Below are positions 16,929 through 25,850 of a DNA stretch of 44,924 nucleotides, piece by piece. Origin of the DNA: Saprospiraceae bacterium (GTDB lineage: Bacteria > Bacteroidota > Bacteroidia > Chitinophagales > Saprospiraceae); the NCBI GenBank assembly GCA_020627825.1, contig JAHDGD010000015.1, positions 1 through 44,924 on the forward strand, read 5' to 3'. A program made the position numbers and the translations under genes. The first letter of the stretch is position 1. The number at the start of each line of letters is the position of its first letter. The notes beneath the pieces are model-generated. The model saw nothing but the letters and a program-made list of their open reading frames with translations, ran no database searches and was not told the origin of the DNA.

Positions 16929-18623
16929 TTATTCTCCATTTTGGTATTGTATTTTACCATTAACCATTGTCCATAATACTTTGGCATCAAGAATTTCTTC
17001 ATCTGAACAAGTAAGTAAATTGGTATTTAATAATATGAGATCTGCAAACTTCCCTATTTTTAAGCTACCTTTTATATCTTCTTCAAATGCAGCATAGGCA
17101 TTTACTATTGTGTAACTTTTTAATGCCTCGTGTCTCGTCATGGCTTGTTCTGGGAAAAATGGAGACTCAAAATCAGGTCTTTTTCTTGAGACGGAGGCAT
17201 AAAGACTTAACAATGGGTCTACATCTTCTACGGGTGCATCCGTTCCATTTGTTACAATAGCACCTGCATCAATTAAGGACCTCCAAGGATATGCTCCTTC
17301 TCTTGCTCGCTTTTCGCCTAGTCTTGCCACGACAAATGGTGAATCACTTGTGCAATGAATGGCTTGCATACTGGCAATTACACCAAGAGATTTGAATCGA
17401 GGTATATCATCTGGATGAAGGTGTTGTGCATGTTCCATTCGCCAGCGACTTTCTTTCTGATCACTATACTTTGATTCGATTAAGTCAAGGATTTCTCGAT
17501 TCCCTCTATCTCCTATTGCATGGATACATAATTGCATGTTATTCTTTTTTGCCAACTGGGCAATTTTATTGACTTCTTCAAGAGACGTCGTGTTTTGTCC
17601 ACTGAAGTTATCTTTATCGGCATAGTCTTCAAGAAGCCATGCGCCATAACTACCTAGGGCTCCATCAATTTCTGTTTTTATTGCTCGACAGGTAAAAAAT
17701 CCGTTGCCTTCATTTATGGTCTTTATCCCCTCAAGTTTACCTGACATTTCCTTGCTTGAGCGGCGAATCATTGCCCATAATCGCAAACGTAAATCTCCAT
17801 TTTTTGCCATAGAAGTATAATCTCTTATTTCGTCAAAAGAGGATCCTGCATCTTGAAAACTTGTTATGCCCTTTTTCAGACATTCATCCATAGCTAATTC
17901 AAGAGATTCCTTCCAGTTTTCATGTAGTTGATCAGGGTCGATACTGTTTAAGTAGTCTTGATGAAGAGACCGTATAACTTGCATAGCTCGTTCTTCAAAA
18001 ACACCGATAGCCTCTCCCTTTTTGTTTCGAATAATGGCTCCACCACTAGGATCTGCCGTTTCAATGCTTACATTCGCCATTTCCATGGCTTTAGCATTTG
18101 CAAAAAGCCCATGACCACTAGCATGGATAAGCATTACAGGATTATCAGGACTTATTTCACTTAATTTTTTATGATCTGGATACCCATAATATGTTTCTCC
18201 TGGATAAGCATTCCATTTTTCTTGATGCCATCCTCTGCCTGTTATCCATTCACCAGGTTTGGCTGTTTTAACTCGTTCTTCCACCAATTGAACAATTTCA
18301 TCCCAGCTCTTCGTTTTTAATAAATTTAGCTCTTGAAGACTTTTACCTAAATTCGAAAAATGGCCATGACCTTCAATAAATCCAGGCATTAAAAATTGAC
18401 CTTTTGCGTCAATAATTTTTGTATCCTTATTGGCATTGCGTAAAGAAAGGTCGGAATCGCTAATATCTTGGATAAGACCATCTTTTATAGCAATGGAAGT
18501 ATAGGTGCTATTATTTTCTTCTGCTGTAAATATTATAGCATTATGAATGATTACATCAGCAAAATTTTCACTTTTGCAGCTAAAAACCATAAAAATCAAG
18601 AATATATAAAAGGGAGTTCTCAT
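16929..18623 (-). CDS. Amidohydrolase family lipoprotein (YtcJ-like)
   Basis: The 564-aa product begins with a lipoprotein signal peptide (MRTPFYIFLIFMVFSC, lipidated Cys16). An amidohydrolase-3 type TIM barrel flanked by a small beta domain follows. Metal and catalytic motifs are PGFIEGHGHFS with HxH at 86-88, the conserved GRGWHQEKW, a Lys-containing KTEIDGALGSYGAW, CIHAIGDRGN, MEHAQHLHPDD and NGTDAPVEDVDPL. Such proteins hydrolyse amide or N-acyl bonds, and the substrate cannot be told. It is transcribed alone, with a 24-bp perfect palindrome in its 5' leader 30 bases before the ATG. Confidence 0.9.
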   Translation of the reverse strand: MRTPFYIFLIFMVFSCKSENFADVIIHNAIIFTAEENNSTYTSIAIKDGLIQDISDSDLSLRNANKDTKIIDAKGQFLMPGFIEGHGHFSNLGKSLQELNLLKTKSWDEIVQLVEERVKTAKPGEWITGRGWHQEKWNAYPGETYYGYPDHKKLSEISPDNPVMLIHASGHGLFANAKAMEMANVSIETADPSGGAIIRNKKGEAIGVFEERAMQVIRSLHQDYLNSIDPDQLHENWKESLELAMDECLKKGITSFQDAGSSFDEIRDYTSMAKNGDLRLRLWAMIRRSSKEMSGKLEGIKTINEGNGFFTCRAIKTEIDGALGSYGAWLLEDYADKDNFSGQNTTSLEEVNKIAQLAKKNNMQLCIHAIGDRGNREILDLIESKYSDQKESRWRMEHAQHLHPDDIPRFKSLGVIASMQAIHCTSDSPFVVARLGEKRAREGAYPWRSLIDAGAIVTNGTDAPVEDVDPLLSLYASVSRKRPDFESPFFPEQAMTRHEALKSYTIVNAYAAFEEDIKGSLKIGKFADLILLNTNLLTCSDEEILDAKVLWTMVNGKIQYQNGE

Positions 18624-18652
18624 CTTTTTAAATATTTACTTTACTTTGATTT

Positions 18653-18676
18653 TTTTTTGGGCTCGAGCCCAAAAAA
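18653..18676. repeat. Perfect 24-bp palindrome with GGGCTCGAGCCC core
   Basis: Core GGGCTCGAGCCC flanked by six T on the left and six A on the right, making a perfect palindrome. It lies in the divergent gap, 30 bases upstream of the amidohydrolase ATG. It is identical to 43029-43052. No T-run follows the stem on either strand, so it is not a standard terminator. Confidence 0.85.
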
Positions 18677-18797
18677 GAGGCAATGGTAAAACCATTTAAT
18701 TGTCGTCATGTTGGTTAAAGCGTATTGTCAAATTATGAGTAATACGTATTAGTTTGCAAAATACAATTTCTTTTATTTAATAGAAACGTCATCCTTA

Positions 18798-19781
18798 ATG
18801 GTACATTCTTTTAGTGACATCAGAACTTTATTTTCAAGTTTTTTAAGTGAAAACTTATTTTACAAAGAGCCACAATCCTTATATGATCCTATGAATTATC
18901 TGATAGGATTAGGAGGAAAACGCGCTCGACCAGCAATGGCATTAATGGCTCATGAATTATTTGGTCCTCTTACAAAAGATGCTTATCGAATCGCAATGGC
19001 TATTGAAGTCTTTCATAATTTCACATTAATGCATGACGATATTATTGATGAAGCGACGCATAGAAGAGCTCAGCCTACCGTACATCATAAATACAACACA
19101 AACGTAGCTATTCTATCAGGTGATGCCATGATGATTGAATCCTATGAGTGGATAAGTAAAATAAGCAAAGTAGATTTAATTCCATCTCTTTATTCTACTT
19201 TCAATAAACATGCACTTGGTGTCTGTTATGGTCAACAGATGGATCTTGAGTTTGAAACACGAAATGATGTAACAATAGAGGAGTATATTGAAATGATTCG
19301 ATTAAAAACTGCTGTACTATTGGGATGTGCAATGTCAATGGGAGCACGGGTGGGAGGTGCTGATAAACAAGCTCAAGAACATTTGCAGTTATTTGGAGAA
19401 AATATAGGGATCGCGTTTCAATTACAAGATGATTATTTAGATACATACGGTGATCCTGAAACATTCGGAAAAAGAATAGGAGGAGATATTATACAAAACA
19501 AAAAAACCTATTTATACTTAAAGGCTTTGGAACTAGCTAATGAAGAACAGCGAGATAGGTTGACCTTATTATATACGGATCAACATCAACTCACAGATGA
19601 AGAAAAAGTAAAGGAGGTAAAAGATATATTTAATACCTTAGTGATTCCGGAGTACGTTCTTCAATTAATGGATGCCTACAATAATCTCGGTATTTCTCAT
19701 TTGAAGGCACTCGGGCTAGAAGAATACAAGTATCAAGCTTTGCTTGATTTATGTTCTTATTTATTACAAAGAAATAGTTGA
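18798..19781 (+). CDS. Polyprenyl diphosphate synthase (trans-isoprenyl, short-chain type)
   Basis: It condenses isopentenyl diphosphate with an allylic diphosphate. The 327-aa all-helical protein has GGKRARP at about 39-45, the first Asp-rich motif DDIID at 80-84, and the second Asp-rich motif DDYLDTYGD near residue 216. Phe75 lies five residues before the first motif, a position where bulky residues limit chain length, so a C15-C20 product is more likely than a long quinone side chain. That is an inference only. Its stop overlaps the ATG of the next gene (TGATG), so translation is coupled. Confidence 0.92.
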   Translation: MVHSFSDIRTLFSSFLSENLFYKEPQSLYDPMNYLIGLGGKRARPAMALMAHELFGPLTKDAYRIAMAIEVFHNFTLMHDDIIDEATHRRAQPTVHHKYNTNVAILSGDAMMIESYEWISKISKVDLIPSLYSTFNKHALGVCYGQQMDLEFETRNDVTIEEYIEMIRLKTAVLLGCAMSMGARVGGADKQAQEHLQLFGENIGIAFQLQDDYLDTYGDPETFGKRIGGDIIQNKKTYLYLKALELANEEQRDRLTLLYTDQHQLTDEEKVKEVKDIFNTLVIPEYVLQLMDAYNNLGISHLKALGLEEYKYQALLDLCSYLLQRNS

Positions 19782-20770
19782 TGAATAAACATACTGGTGC
19801 TATCGTTATTTTAGCATACCCTGAAGAGTTTGTATCTATGATACCCGCATGGTATAGAAAGCCTCTTGAATGGATAGGTATGGTCAATCATGGAAAAATT
19901 GCAGCAGGACATGCAGCAATGGCACTCATTAATAAAGAAACTGGGGATGTCCATTATGGAGATTTCGGTCGTTATATAACGTCTTTCGGGTATGGTAGAA
20001 CACGAATGGCAGACACTGACCCCGATGTCTATTTTGATTATAAAGTAGCATGTAAAGATGGCGAGATAGTAGATAAAGTAGCATTATTTCAGCATATTTT
20101 TGAACATCCAGAACGTACACACGGAGGAGATGTGATGTACGTTTCATTGAATCAAGATATAGACTTTGATTCGTGTTTCGCCTTTATGGATAAGATGAAT
20201 AAACGGGGATCAATGATTTATGATCCATTTGGCAAAGGAAGATCTAATTGTTCAAGATTTGTTTTTGATAGTATTTTAGCAGGAATGACGAATCCTAAAG
20301 CTAAGCGACGCCTCAAGCGAAAAAATCCATTGACTTCTTCTCCATTGGGGAATGTATTTCATGGAACAAATGAAGCATCTTATGTTTTTAAGCCTAGTGG
20401 GTACGAAAAAGTGCGTAACAAATCCATTTTTGTCGTTTTAAAACATCTATTTAAAAAAGCACCAAAGCCAGCAGATAATCAAGTTTCGGAAGAAGAATTG
20501 CAGAAGCAATTTTTGGGCTTGAAGCCCAAAAAGAAATGGTCATATCTGGGTGGAGTAGGAGATCAAGCATATATTGTGTTGAATGAGGTTCATGAGAATA
20601 CTTTATCCATTCAAAAATATGGCCAAAATCATCAGCTTACGTATGAGAAAGATTATGTGAAACATCCTGAGTTTGTGCCAGATGATGAATTTGAATTTAT
20701 ACATGATTGCAATGCATGTTGGATCACTGTTCAACAAAATGGACAGACTTTTAAAATGGAGGCTTGTTAA
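19781..20770 (+). CDS. Protein of unknown function with papain-like (NlpC/P60-type) signature
   Basis: The 329-aa protein has no signal peptide. I use the ATG at 19781, which overlaps the upstream stop as TGATG, rather than the TTG at 19778. It resembles a Bacteroidota-restricted uncharacterised family (possibly DUF6695; from memory). Two segments look catalytic: NHGKIAAGHAAMALIN with His44, and GKGRSNCSRFVFDSI with Cys157. A His before a Cys in an NCxxF context is the order seen in circularly permuted NlpC/P60 and LRAT-like thiol enzymes. The C-terminal 90 residues form a separate beta-rich part. A linker (FLGLKPKKKW) is encoded by an 11-bp-arm palindrome at 20510-20532. Pairing with a prenyl synthase suggests, weakly, a lipid-related role. 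Confidence 0.75.
   Translation: MNKHTGAIVILAYPEEFVSMIPAWYRKPLEWIGMVNHGKIAAGHAAMALINKETGDVHYGDFGRYITSFGYGRTRMADTDPDVYFDYKVACKDGEIVDKVALFQHIFEHPERTHGGDVMYVSLNQDIDFDSCFAFMDKMNKRGSMIYDPFGKGRSNCSRFVFDSILAGMTNPKAKRRLKRKNPLTSSPLGNVFHGTNEASYVFKPSGYEKVRNKSIFVVLKHLFKKAPKPADNQVSEEELQKQFLGLKPKKKWSYLGGVGDQAYIVLNEVHENTLSIQKYGQNHQLTYEKDYVKHPEFVPDDEFEFIHDCNACWITVQQNGQTFKMEAC
20510..20532. repeat. Palindrome TTTTTGGGCTT-G-AAGCCCAAAAA inside a coding sequence
   Basis: Eleven-base perfect arms around one central base, inside the gene of unknown function and encoding part of FLGLKPKK. It is a variant of the GGGCTCGAGCCC family. Confidence 0.7.
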
Positions 20771-21216
20771 AAAATTACTTTACAATTTAGCCATTCATCT
20801 TCTATGGTAGCGTTATTCTTTTTGTAAAACTTAATAGCTGGAGCATTCCAGTCGAGTACTTGCCATTTCACCATTGTGGCATTTTCTGATTTAGCTTTAT
20901 TAATGAATGCGTCGTATAGTTTTTGCCCTATACCATTGTGGCGATATGCTGCTTTTACAACGAAGTCTTCTAAATACATCATTCTGCCTTTCCACGTGCT
21001 AAATGTTAAATAATATAAAGCCATACCAATAATTTCGCTATCTGTAGTGGCAACTAGAGCATCAAATGTTTTCTTTTGAAATTCTGTTTCATAATAAGAG
21101 AGATCGAGAACAAATTGATCTTCCGCATTTTCATAAATGGCCAAGTCTCGAACGAGTGAATGAATGGCAGGCATGTCAGTGAGAGTTGCACTTCGAATTT
21201 GAAAAGAATGGTTCAT
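20767..21216 (-). CDS. GNAT acetyltransferase, spermidine/spermine N-acetyltransferase-like
   Basis: The 149-aa protein has a single GNAT fold. Motif A appears as YLEDFVVKAAYRHNGIGQKLYDAF (the acetyl-CoA pyrophosphate loop is RHNGIG). The segments ALYYLTFSTWKGRMMYLED, VKWQVLDWNAPAIKFYKKNNA and the DEW near the C-terminus follow the SSAT (diamine N-acetyltransferase) subfamily. The likely role is acetylation of a polyamine or other small amine. Its last 4 bases overlap the convergent upstream gene. Confidence 0.87.
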   Translation of the reverse strand: MNHSFQIRSATLTDMPAIHSLVRDLAIYENAEDQFVLDLSYYETEFQKKTFDALVATTDSEIIGMALYYLTFSTWKGRMMYLEDFVVKAAYRHNGIGQKLYDAFINKAKSENATMVKWQVLDWNAPAIKFYKKNNATIEDEWLNCKVIF

Positions 21217-21281
21217 CTTTTTTTAGCAAAGGTATAAAATGGCTTAATTCTTTACTATTTGGCAAGATGTAGAAAAGAAAT

Positions 21282-21542
21282 GTATAAACTTGAGTTCGGG
21301 ATTACTAGCTCGCAATTGATTGTGTCGTATGTAATTGATTTTCAATGAATCATGTATTCTTCGAATATTGATTATTCTGGAAAATCAATTCTATTCCATA
21401 CATTTTAAAGGAATTACAGAATTCCACAATCTTTAGCTTTGCAATATTTCAATGTGGCTCGCCATATTTTCAACAAAAAGCCTTGATTAATGTGTTAATT
21501 TTAATTTTTGCTTTCACAATTAATTCTGAACTCAGTTTATAA
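21282..21542. repeat. About 260-bp element bounded by CCCGAACTCAG-type inverted repeats (copy 3)
   Basis: TATAAACTTGAGTTCGGGATTA on the left faces the inverse of the right arm TTAATTCTGAACTCAGTTTATA, with a few mismatches. Inside, AATTGATTTTC (21333-21343) and GAAAATCAATT (21380-21390) form another perfect inverted repeat. No ORF is present. It lies in the 488-bp gap upstream of rpsL, and a MITE-like or regulatory-hairpin nature are both possible. Apart from this element and the rpsL promoter I see nothing in 21217-21704. Confidence 0.55.
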
Positions 21543-21577
21543 ATATATTTTAATTAACAAAAATATTGGCATAAGCA

Positions 21578-21608
21578 TTTGGAATACAAATAAATAGTGC
21601 TACATTTG
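21578..21608 (+). promoter_or_regulatory. Promoter of the str/S10/spc/alpha ribosomal operon
   Basis: TTTG (21578-21581), 19 bases, then TACATTTG (21601-21608) exactly matches the Bacteroidota primary-sigma consensus TTTG-N19-TAnnTTTG. Transcription would start near 21614, leaving a leader of about 90 bases before rpsL. Confidence 0.85.
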
Positions 21609-21704
21609 CATTCCCTTTTGACGGGGGTAGCTGTATTTTTGTGTTTAAATCATTGATATTCAGCTAATAAGAACGATTTTTTATAAATATATTGAAATTA
21701 GGTT

Positions 21705-22079
21705 ATGCCTACAATTAATCAGTTAGTAAGAAAAGGACGTAAGAAAGTTATCGTAAAGAGTAAATCTAGAGCGTTAGAATCATGTCCACAAAAAAGAGGA
21801 GTGTGTACACGTGTATATACGACAACGCCAAAGAAGCCTAACTCAGCGTTGAGAAAAGTTGCAAAGGTGAGATTGACCAATGGACTAGAGGTGATTGCAT
21901 ATATTCCAGGTGAAGGCCATAACCTACAAGAGCACTCGATTGTATTGATTAGAGGAGGAAGGGTAAAGGATTTACCAGGTGTAAGATATACAATTGTAAG
22001 AGGTGCATTGGATACTGCAGGTGTAACTGACAGGCTACAATCAAGATCGAAATACGGAACTAAGCGACCTAAAAAATAA
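21705..22079 (+). CDS. rpsL: 30S ribosomal protein S12
   Basis: The 124-aa S12 sits at the decoding centre. [21 protein letters not shown] holds the PKKPNSA loop in which lysine changes give streptomycin resistance, here with wild-type lysines, and [12 protein letters not shown] and [18 protein letters not shown] follow. It is the first gene of the str cluster, behind a consensus promoter. Confidence 0.98.
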   Translation: MPTINQLVRKGRKKVIVKSKSRALESCPQKRGVCTRVYTTTPKKPNSALRKVAKVRLTNGLEVIAYIPGEGHNLQEHSIVLIRGGRVKDLPGVRYTIVRGALDTAGVTDRLQSRSKYGTKRPKK

Positions 22080-22100
22080 GCTTCAAATCTTTAAAGGAAT

Positions 22101-22565
22101 ATGAGAAAAAGAAGACCAAAGAAACGAATTATTGCTCCAGACCCGCGTTTTAATGACACGATGGTTACGCAATTCGTTAACAACTTAATGTTGTCAGGAA
22201 AGAAAAATGTGGCGTTTACTGCGTTTTACAATGCGATGGACATTGTTGCAGAAAAAACAAGTGAAAACCCACACGAGATATGGCAAAAAGCATTAACAAA
22301 TGCTACACCTTCAGTAGAAGTACGTTCGAAAAGAATTGGTGGTGCTACTTTCCAGATACCAACTGAAATCCCAGCAAGAAGAAGAACTTCTATTGGAATG
22401 AAGTGGTTGATTCGATTTTCAAGAGAAAGAAGTGGAAAAGGAATTGCTGAAAAATTAGCTAACGAAATAATCGCAGCAAGCAAAGGAGAAGGAGCATCAG
22501 TGAAAAGAAAAGAAGATACGCATAGAATGGCAGAAGCTAACCGTGCGTTTGCTCACTTCAGGTAA
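22101..22565 (+). CDS. rpsG: 30S ribosomal protein S7
   Basis: The 154-aa primary 16S-binding protein organises the head of the small subunit. It starts MRKRRPKKRIIAPDPRFND, with the basic N-terminal arm and the conserved segments VEVRSKRIGGATFQIPTEI, RRRTSIGMKWLI and KREDTHRMAEANRAFAHFR. It lies 21 bp after rpsL. In E. coli S7 represses translation of its own operon; no equivalent site is evident here. Confidence 0.98.
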   Translation: MRKRRPKKRIIAPDPRFNDTMVTQFVNNLMLSGKKNVAFTAFYNAMDIVAEKTSENPHEIWQKALTNATPSVEVRSKRIGGATFQIPTEIPARRRTSIGMKWLIRFSRERSGKGIAEKLANEIIAASKGEGASVKRKEDTHRMAEANRAFAHFR

Positions 22566-22601
22566 TCACATTTTATAAACATATATTGATTTTAAAAGGC
22601 T

Positions 22602-24737
22602 ATGTCTAAAGATCTAAAGTACACAAGAAATATTGGTATCGCTGCACACATCGATGCCGGAAAAACCACAACAACAGAGCGTGTATTATTTTACACAGGA
22701 TTGAGTCATAAGATTGGAGAAGTTCACGATGGAGCTGCTACAATGGACTGGATGGAACAGGAGCAGGAAAGAGGTATTACAATTACTTCTGCTGCAACTA
22801 AGACAAAATGGAACTGGAAAGGACAGGACTATCCAATGAATATCATTGATACTCCTGGTCACGTTGATTTTACGGTTGAGGTAAATAGATCTTTGAGAGT
22901 TCTAGATGGTCTTGTGTTCTTATTCTGTGCTGTAAGTGGTGTTGAGCCTCAGTCTGAAACGAACTGGAGACTTGCTGATAACTATAGTGTTCCTAGAATT
23001 GGATTTGTAAACAAAATGGACCGTTCAGGTGCTGATTTCTTTAATGTTGTAAAAGATGTTGAAGAAAAATTGGGTTCTGTAGCGATTCCTTTACAGGTTC
23101 CAATTGGAGCAGAAGAAAGATTCAAAGGGGTAATTGACTTGATTACAAACAAAGCAATTGTTTGGAATGAGGATGATATGGGTATGACGTATGAGGAGAT
23201 TCCAATGCCTGAGGATCTAGTTGATGTTGCGAGTGAATGGAGAGGTAAATTGCTAGAAGCAATTGCTGAGTATGATGAGACGTTAATGGAAAAATTCTTC
23301 GAAGATGAAGATTCTATTACAGAGCAAGAAATGATAAACGCTGTAAGAGGTGCTGTACTTGATAATAAGTTCGTGCCAATGATGTGTGGATCAGCATTTA
23401 AAAACAAAGGAGTTCAGGCGGTTCTTGATGCATGTTGTGCATTTTTGCCTTCACCTCTTGACATAGAGGCTGTTAAAGGAACAAATCCAAAAACAGATGA
23501 AGAGGTTACAAGAAAGCCATCGAACGATGAGCCATTTTGTGCATTAGCATTTAAGATTGCCACAGATCCATATGTAGGAAGATTGGCATTCTTTAGAGTG
23601 TATTCTGGTTCATTGGATGCAGGATCTTATGTACATAATACAAGATCTGACAATAAAGAAAGAATTTCTAGATTGTATCAAATGCATGCAAAAGATCAAA
23701 AGCCTATTGATAAAGTAGAAGCTGGAGATATTGCTGCGGGAGTTGGGTTCAAAGATATTCGTACAGGAGATACACTTTGTGATGAAAAAGCGCCTATCGT
23801 ACTAGAATCAATGGTATTCCCAGATCCAGTAATTGGGGTTGCAGTGGAACCAAAGTCTCAGAAGGATCTTGATAAATTAGGGATGGCTTTAGCAAAGTTA
23901 GCTGAAGAGGATCCTACATTTAAAGTAAGATACGATGAAGACACGAATCAAACAGTAATTAGCGGTATGGGTGAGCTTCACCTAGAAATTATTGTAGACC
24001 GTCTGAAAAGAGAATTTAAAGTAGAGTGCGATCAAGGTGCTCCACAAGTAAATTATAAAGAAGCTTTAACAGCTACAGTTGATCACAGAGAACGTCTTAA
24101 GAAACAATCGGGTGGATCTGGTTTATTTGCAGATATGCAATTTGAATTGGGGCCTGCAGATGAAGATTTCTTAGAATCTGATGATTTCAAAAATGGAAAA
24201 GTAAGACTTCAATTTGAAAATAAGATTGTTGGAGGATCTATTCCAAAGGAATTCTTCCCATCTATTATCAAAGGTTTTAATGCGATGATGGATAATGGAG
24301 TATTGGCTGGATATGGTATCGATAGTATGAAAGTGAAGTTATATGATGGATCTACCCACGCTGTTGATAGTAAGCCAATTGCATTCGAATTGTGTGCAAA
24401 GGAAGGTTTCAAATCTGCTGCTAATAAAGCGAAGCCAGTATTACTTGAGCCAATTATGAAATTGGAGATTATTACTCCAGAAGAATATACAGGTTCTGTA
24501 ATTGGTGATTTGAACAGAAGGAGAGGATTGCCAAAAGGGCAAGAGCCAAGAGCAGGTGGAGCAGTTAATATTTCTGCTGATGTACCTCTTTCTGAGATGT
24601 TTGGATATGTAACAGATTTAAGAACAATTACTTCGGGTAGAGCGAATAGTACAATGGAATTTTCACATTATGCTCCTGCTCCAAAAGGTATTGCAGAAGA
24701 AGTTATTGCTGCTGCAAAAGGTGAAGTAAAAGTTTAA
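22602..24737 (+). CDS. fusA: Elongation factor G
   Basis: This translocation GTPase has 711 aa. The G1 loop [12 protein letters not shown] spans 15-26, the switch II motif DTPGHVDF spans 83-90, and the G4 motif NKMD spans 137-140, followed by domains II-V ([30 protein letters not shown]). The sequence is a full-length canonical EF-G in its usual place after S7. No tuf gene follows; rpsJ comes next after a 75-bp gap with its own promoter. Confidence 0.98.
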   Translation: MSKDLKYTRNIGIAAHIDAGKTTTTERVLFYTGLSHKIGEVHDGAATMDWMEQEQERGITITSAATKTKWNWKGQDYPMNIIDTPGHVDFTVEVNRSLRVLDGLVFLFCAVSGVEPQSETNWRLADNYSVPRIGFVNKMDRSGADFFNVVKDVEEKLGSVAIPLQVPIGAEERFKGVIDLITNKAIVWNEDDMGMTYEEIPMPEDLVDVASEWRGKLLEAIAEYDETLMEKFFEDEDSITEQEMINAVRGAVLDNKFVPMMCGSAFKNKGVQAVLDACCAFLPSPLDIEAVKGTNPKTDEEVTRKPSNDEPFCALAFKIATDPYVGRLAFFRVYSGSLDAGSYVHNTRSDNKERISRLYQMHAKDQKPIDKVEAGDIAAGVGFKDIRTGDTLCDEKAPIVLESMVFPDPVIGVAVEPKSQKDLDKLGMALAKLAEEDPTFKVRYDEDTNQTVISGMGELHLEIIVDRLKREFKVECDQGAPQVNYKEALTATVDHRERLKKQSGGSGLFADMQFELGPADEDFLESDDFKNGKVRLQFENKIVGGSIPKEFFPSIIKGFNAMMDNGVLAGYGIDSMKVKLYDGSTHAVDSKPIAFELCAKEGFKSAANKAKPVLLEPIMKLEIITPEEYTGSVIGDLNRRRGLPKGQEPRAGGAVNISADVPLSEMFGYVTDLRTITSGRANSTMEFSHYAPAPKGIAEEVIAAAKGEVKV

Positions 24738-24745
24738 TAATATAA

Positions 24746-24789
24746 TTGTCTATGTTAAAAAGTTGTGTATCTTTGCGCAACTTTTTAAC
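24746..24789 (+). promoter_or_regulatory. rpsJ promoter with -7 box bracketed by a 12-bp inverted repeat
   Basis: TTG (24746-24748), 19 bases, then TATCTTTG (24768-24775) fits the Bacteroidota promoter. The -7 box lies in the 12-base loop of a perfect inverted repeat: GTTAAAAAGTTG (24754-24765) and CAACTTTTTAAC (24778-24789). The repeat may be an operator, or form a hairpin that partly ends the str transcript. Confidence 0.65.
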
Positions 24790-24812
24790 AAGGTCATTTT
24801 TAAAACAAGGTA

Positions 24813-25121
24813 ATGAATCAAAAAATAAGAATTAAATTGCTTTCTTACGATCATAATTTAGTAGATAAGTCTACTGAAAAAATCGTAAAGACTGTTAAGA
24901 ACAGTGGAGCAGTTGTTTCGGGTCCGATTCCGCTGCCGACCGAGAAAGAAATTTATACTGTCTTGCGTTCTCCGCACGTCAATAAAAAATCTCGAGAGCA
25001 GTTTCAATTGAGAACCCACAAGAGGCTTATCGAGATATATACTCCTACACAGAAGACAGTAGATGCTTTATCGAAGCTAGAACTACCAAGTGGTGTAGAT
25101 ATCCAGGTTAAATTAACCTAA
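24813..25121 (+). CDS. rpsJ: 30S ribosomal protein S10
   Basis: The 102-aa S10, also known as the NusE antitermination factor, starts [20 protein letters not shown] and has the conserved [36 protein letters not shown] loop. It heads the S10 block and has its own probable promoter. The next gene follows after 100 bp. Confidence 0.98.
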   Translation: MNQKIRIKLLSYDHNLVDKSTEKIVKTVKNSGAVVSGPIPLPTEKEIYTVLRSPHVNKKSREQFQLRTHKRLIEIYTPTQKTVDALSKLELPSGVDIQVKLT

Positions 25122-25190
25122 GATTTAGTATACACTAGATTATTCTCTTAATTTATTTTTTTATCTGTTCCCAATAAAGGGAATAGTAAA

Positions 25191-25224
25191 TTGATTTGTA
25201 AAATCTTTAAATCAAAAGGTAGTG
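25191..25224 (+). promoter_or_regulatory. Hairpin abutting the rplC GTG start
   Basis: TTGATTT and AAATCAA form a 7-bp stem in the last bases before AAAGGTAGTG, next to the rplC start codon. A second small hairpin (TTCCC/GGGAA) lies about 25 bases upstream. These may tune rplC translation; both are weak structures. Confidence 0.35.
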
Positions 25225-25845
25225 AACGGTATTATAGGTAAAAAAGTTGGGATGACAAGTGTCTTTAATGACGCTGGAATCAACGTGGCTTGTACAATAA
25301 TTGAGGCACAACCCAATATCGTAACTCAGGTAAAATCAACTGATGGTCCTGATGGCTACGATGCTGTACAAATTTCTTACGGCACGGCAAAAGAAAAGAA
25401 TACATCAAATGCAATGCTTGGTCATTTTGCGAAAGCAAATACGTCACCTAAGTCTAAAGTTCTTGAACTTAGAGACTCTACATTAGAGGCTGAGCTAGGT
25501 GGTGAGATCAAAATTGAAGACGTTTTTGAGGTAGGTGATAAAGTAAGCGCTGTTGGTGTATCAAAAGGTAAAGGATTTCAAGGTGTTGTTAAACGATATA
25601 ACTTCCGTGGGGTTGGCGATGCGACGCATGGTCAGCACAATAGAGGAAGAGCTCCAGGGTCAATTGGTGCAGCTTCATATCCTGCAAAAGTTGTAAAGGG
25701 TATGAAGATGGCTGGAAGAACTGGTGGAAAGCGAGTTAAGATTAAGAATCTTGAAATTGTAAAATTATTCCCTGAACAACATCTTCTTGTAGTGAAGGGA
25801 GCTGTTCCTGGTCACAAGGGATCAATTGTATTAATCGAAAAATAG
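25222..25845 (+). CDS. rplC: 50S ribosomal protein L3
   Basis: The 207-aa L3 starts with GTG (MNGIIGKKVGMTSVF). The conserved GKGFQGVVKRYNFRGVGDATHGQHNRGRAPGSIG loop reaches the peptidyl-transferase centre, and the rest is standard. GTG is required because no in-frame ATG lies nearby. It lies 5 bp before rplD. Confidence 0.97.
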   Translation: MNGIIGKKVGMTSVFNDAGINVACTIIEAQPNIVTQVKSTDGPDGYDAVQISYGTAKEKNTSNAMLGHFAKANTSPKSKVLELRDSTLEAELGGEIKIEDVFEVGDKVSAVGVSKGKGFQGVVKRYNFRGVGDATHGQHNRGRAPGSIGAASYPAKVVKGMKMAGRTGGKRVKIKNLEIVKLFPEQHLLVVKGAVPGHKGSIVLIEK

Positions 25846-25850
25846 CAACG

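Noticed and set aside
19778-19780. TTG start for the papain-like gene
   Set aside because: An ATG follows directly and forms a TGATG coupling with the upstream stop.
22982-23407. 141-codon open frame on the minus strand inside fusA
   Set aside because: Shadow of a conserved EF-G gene; composition is low-complexity Ser/Thr/Ile/Phe-rich with no support.
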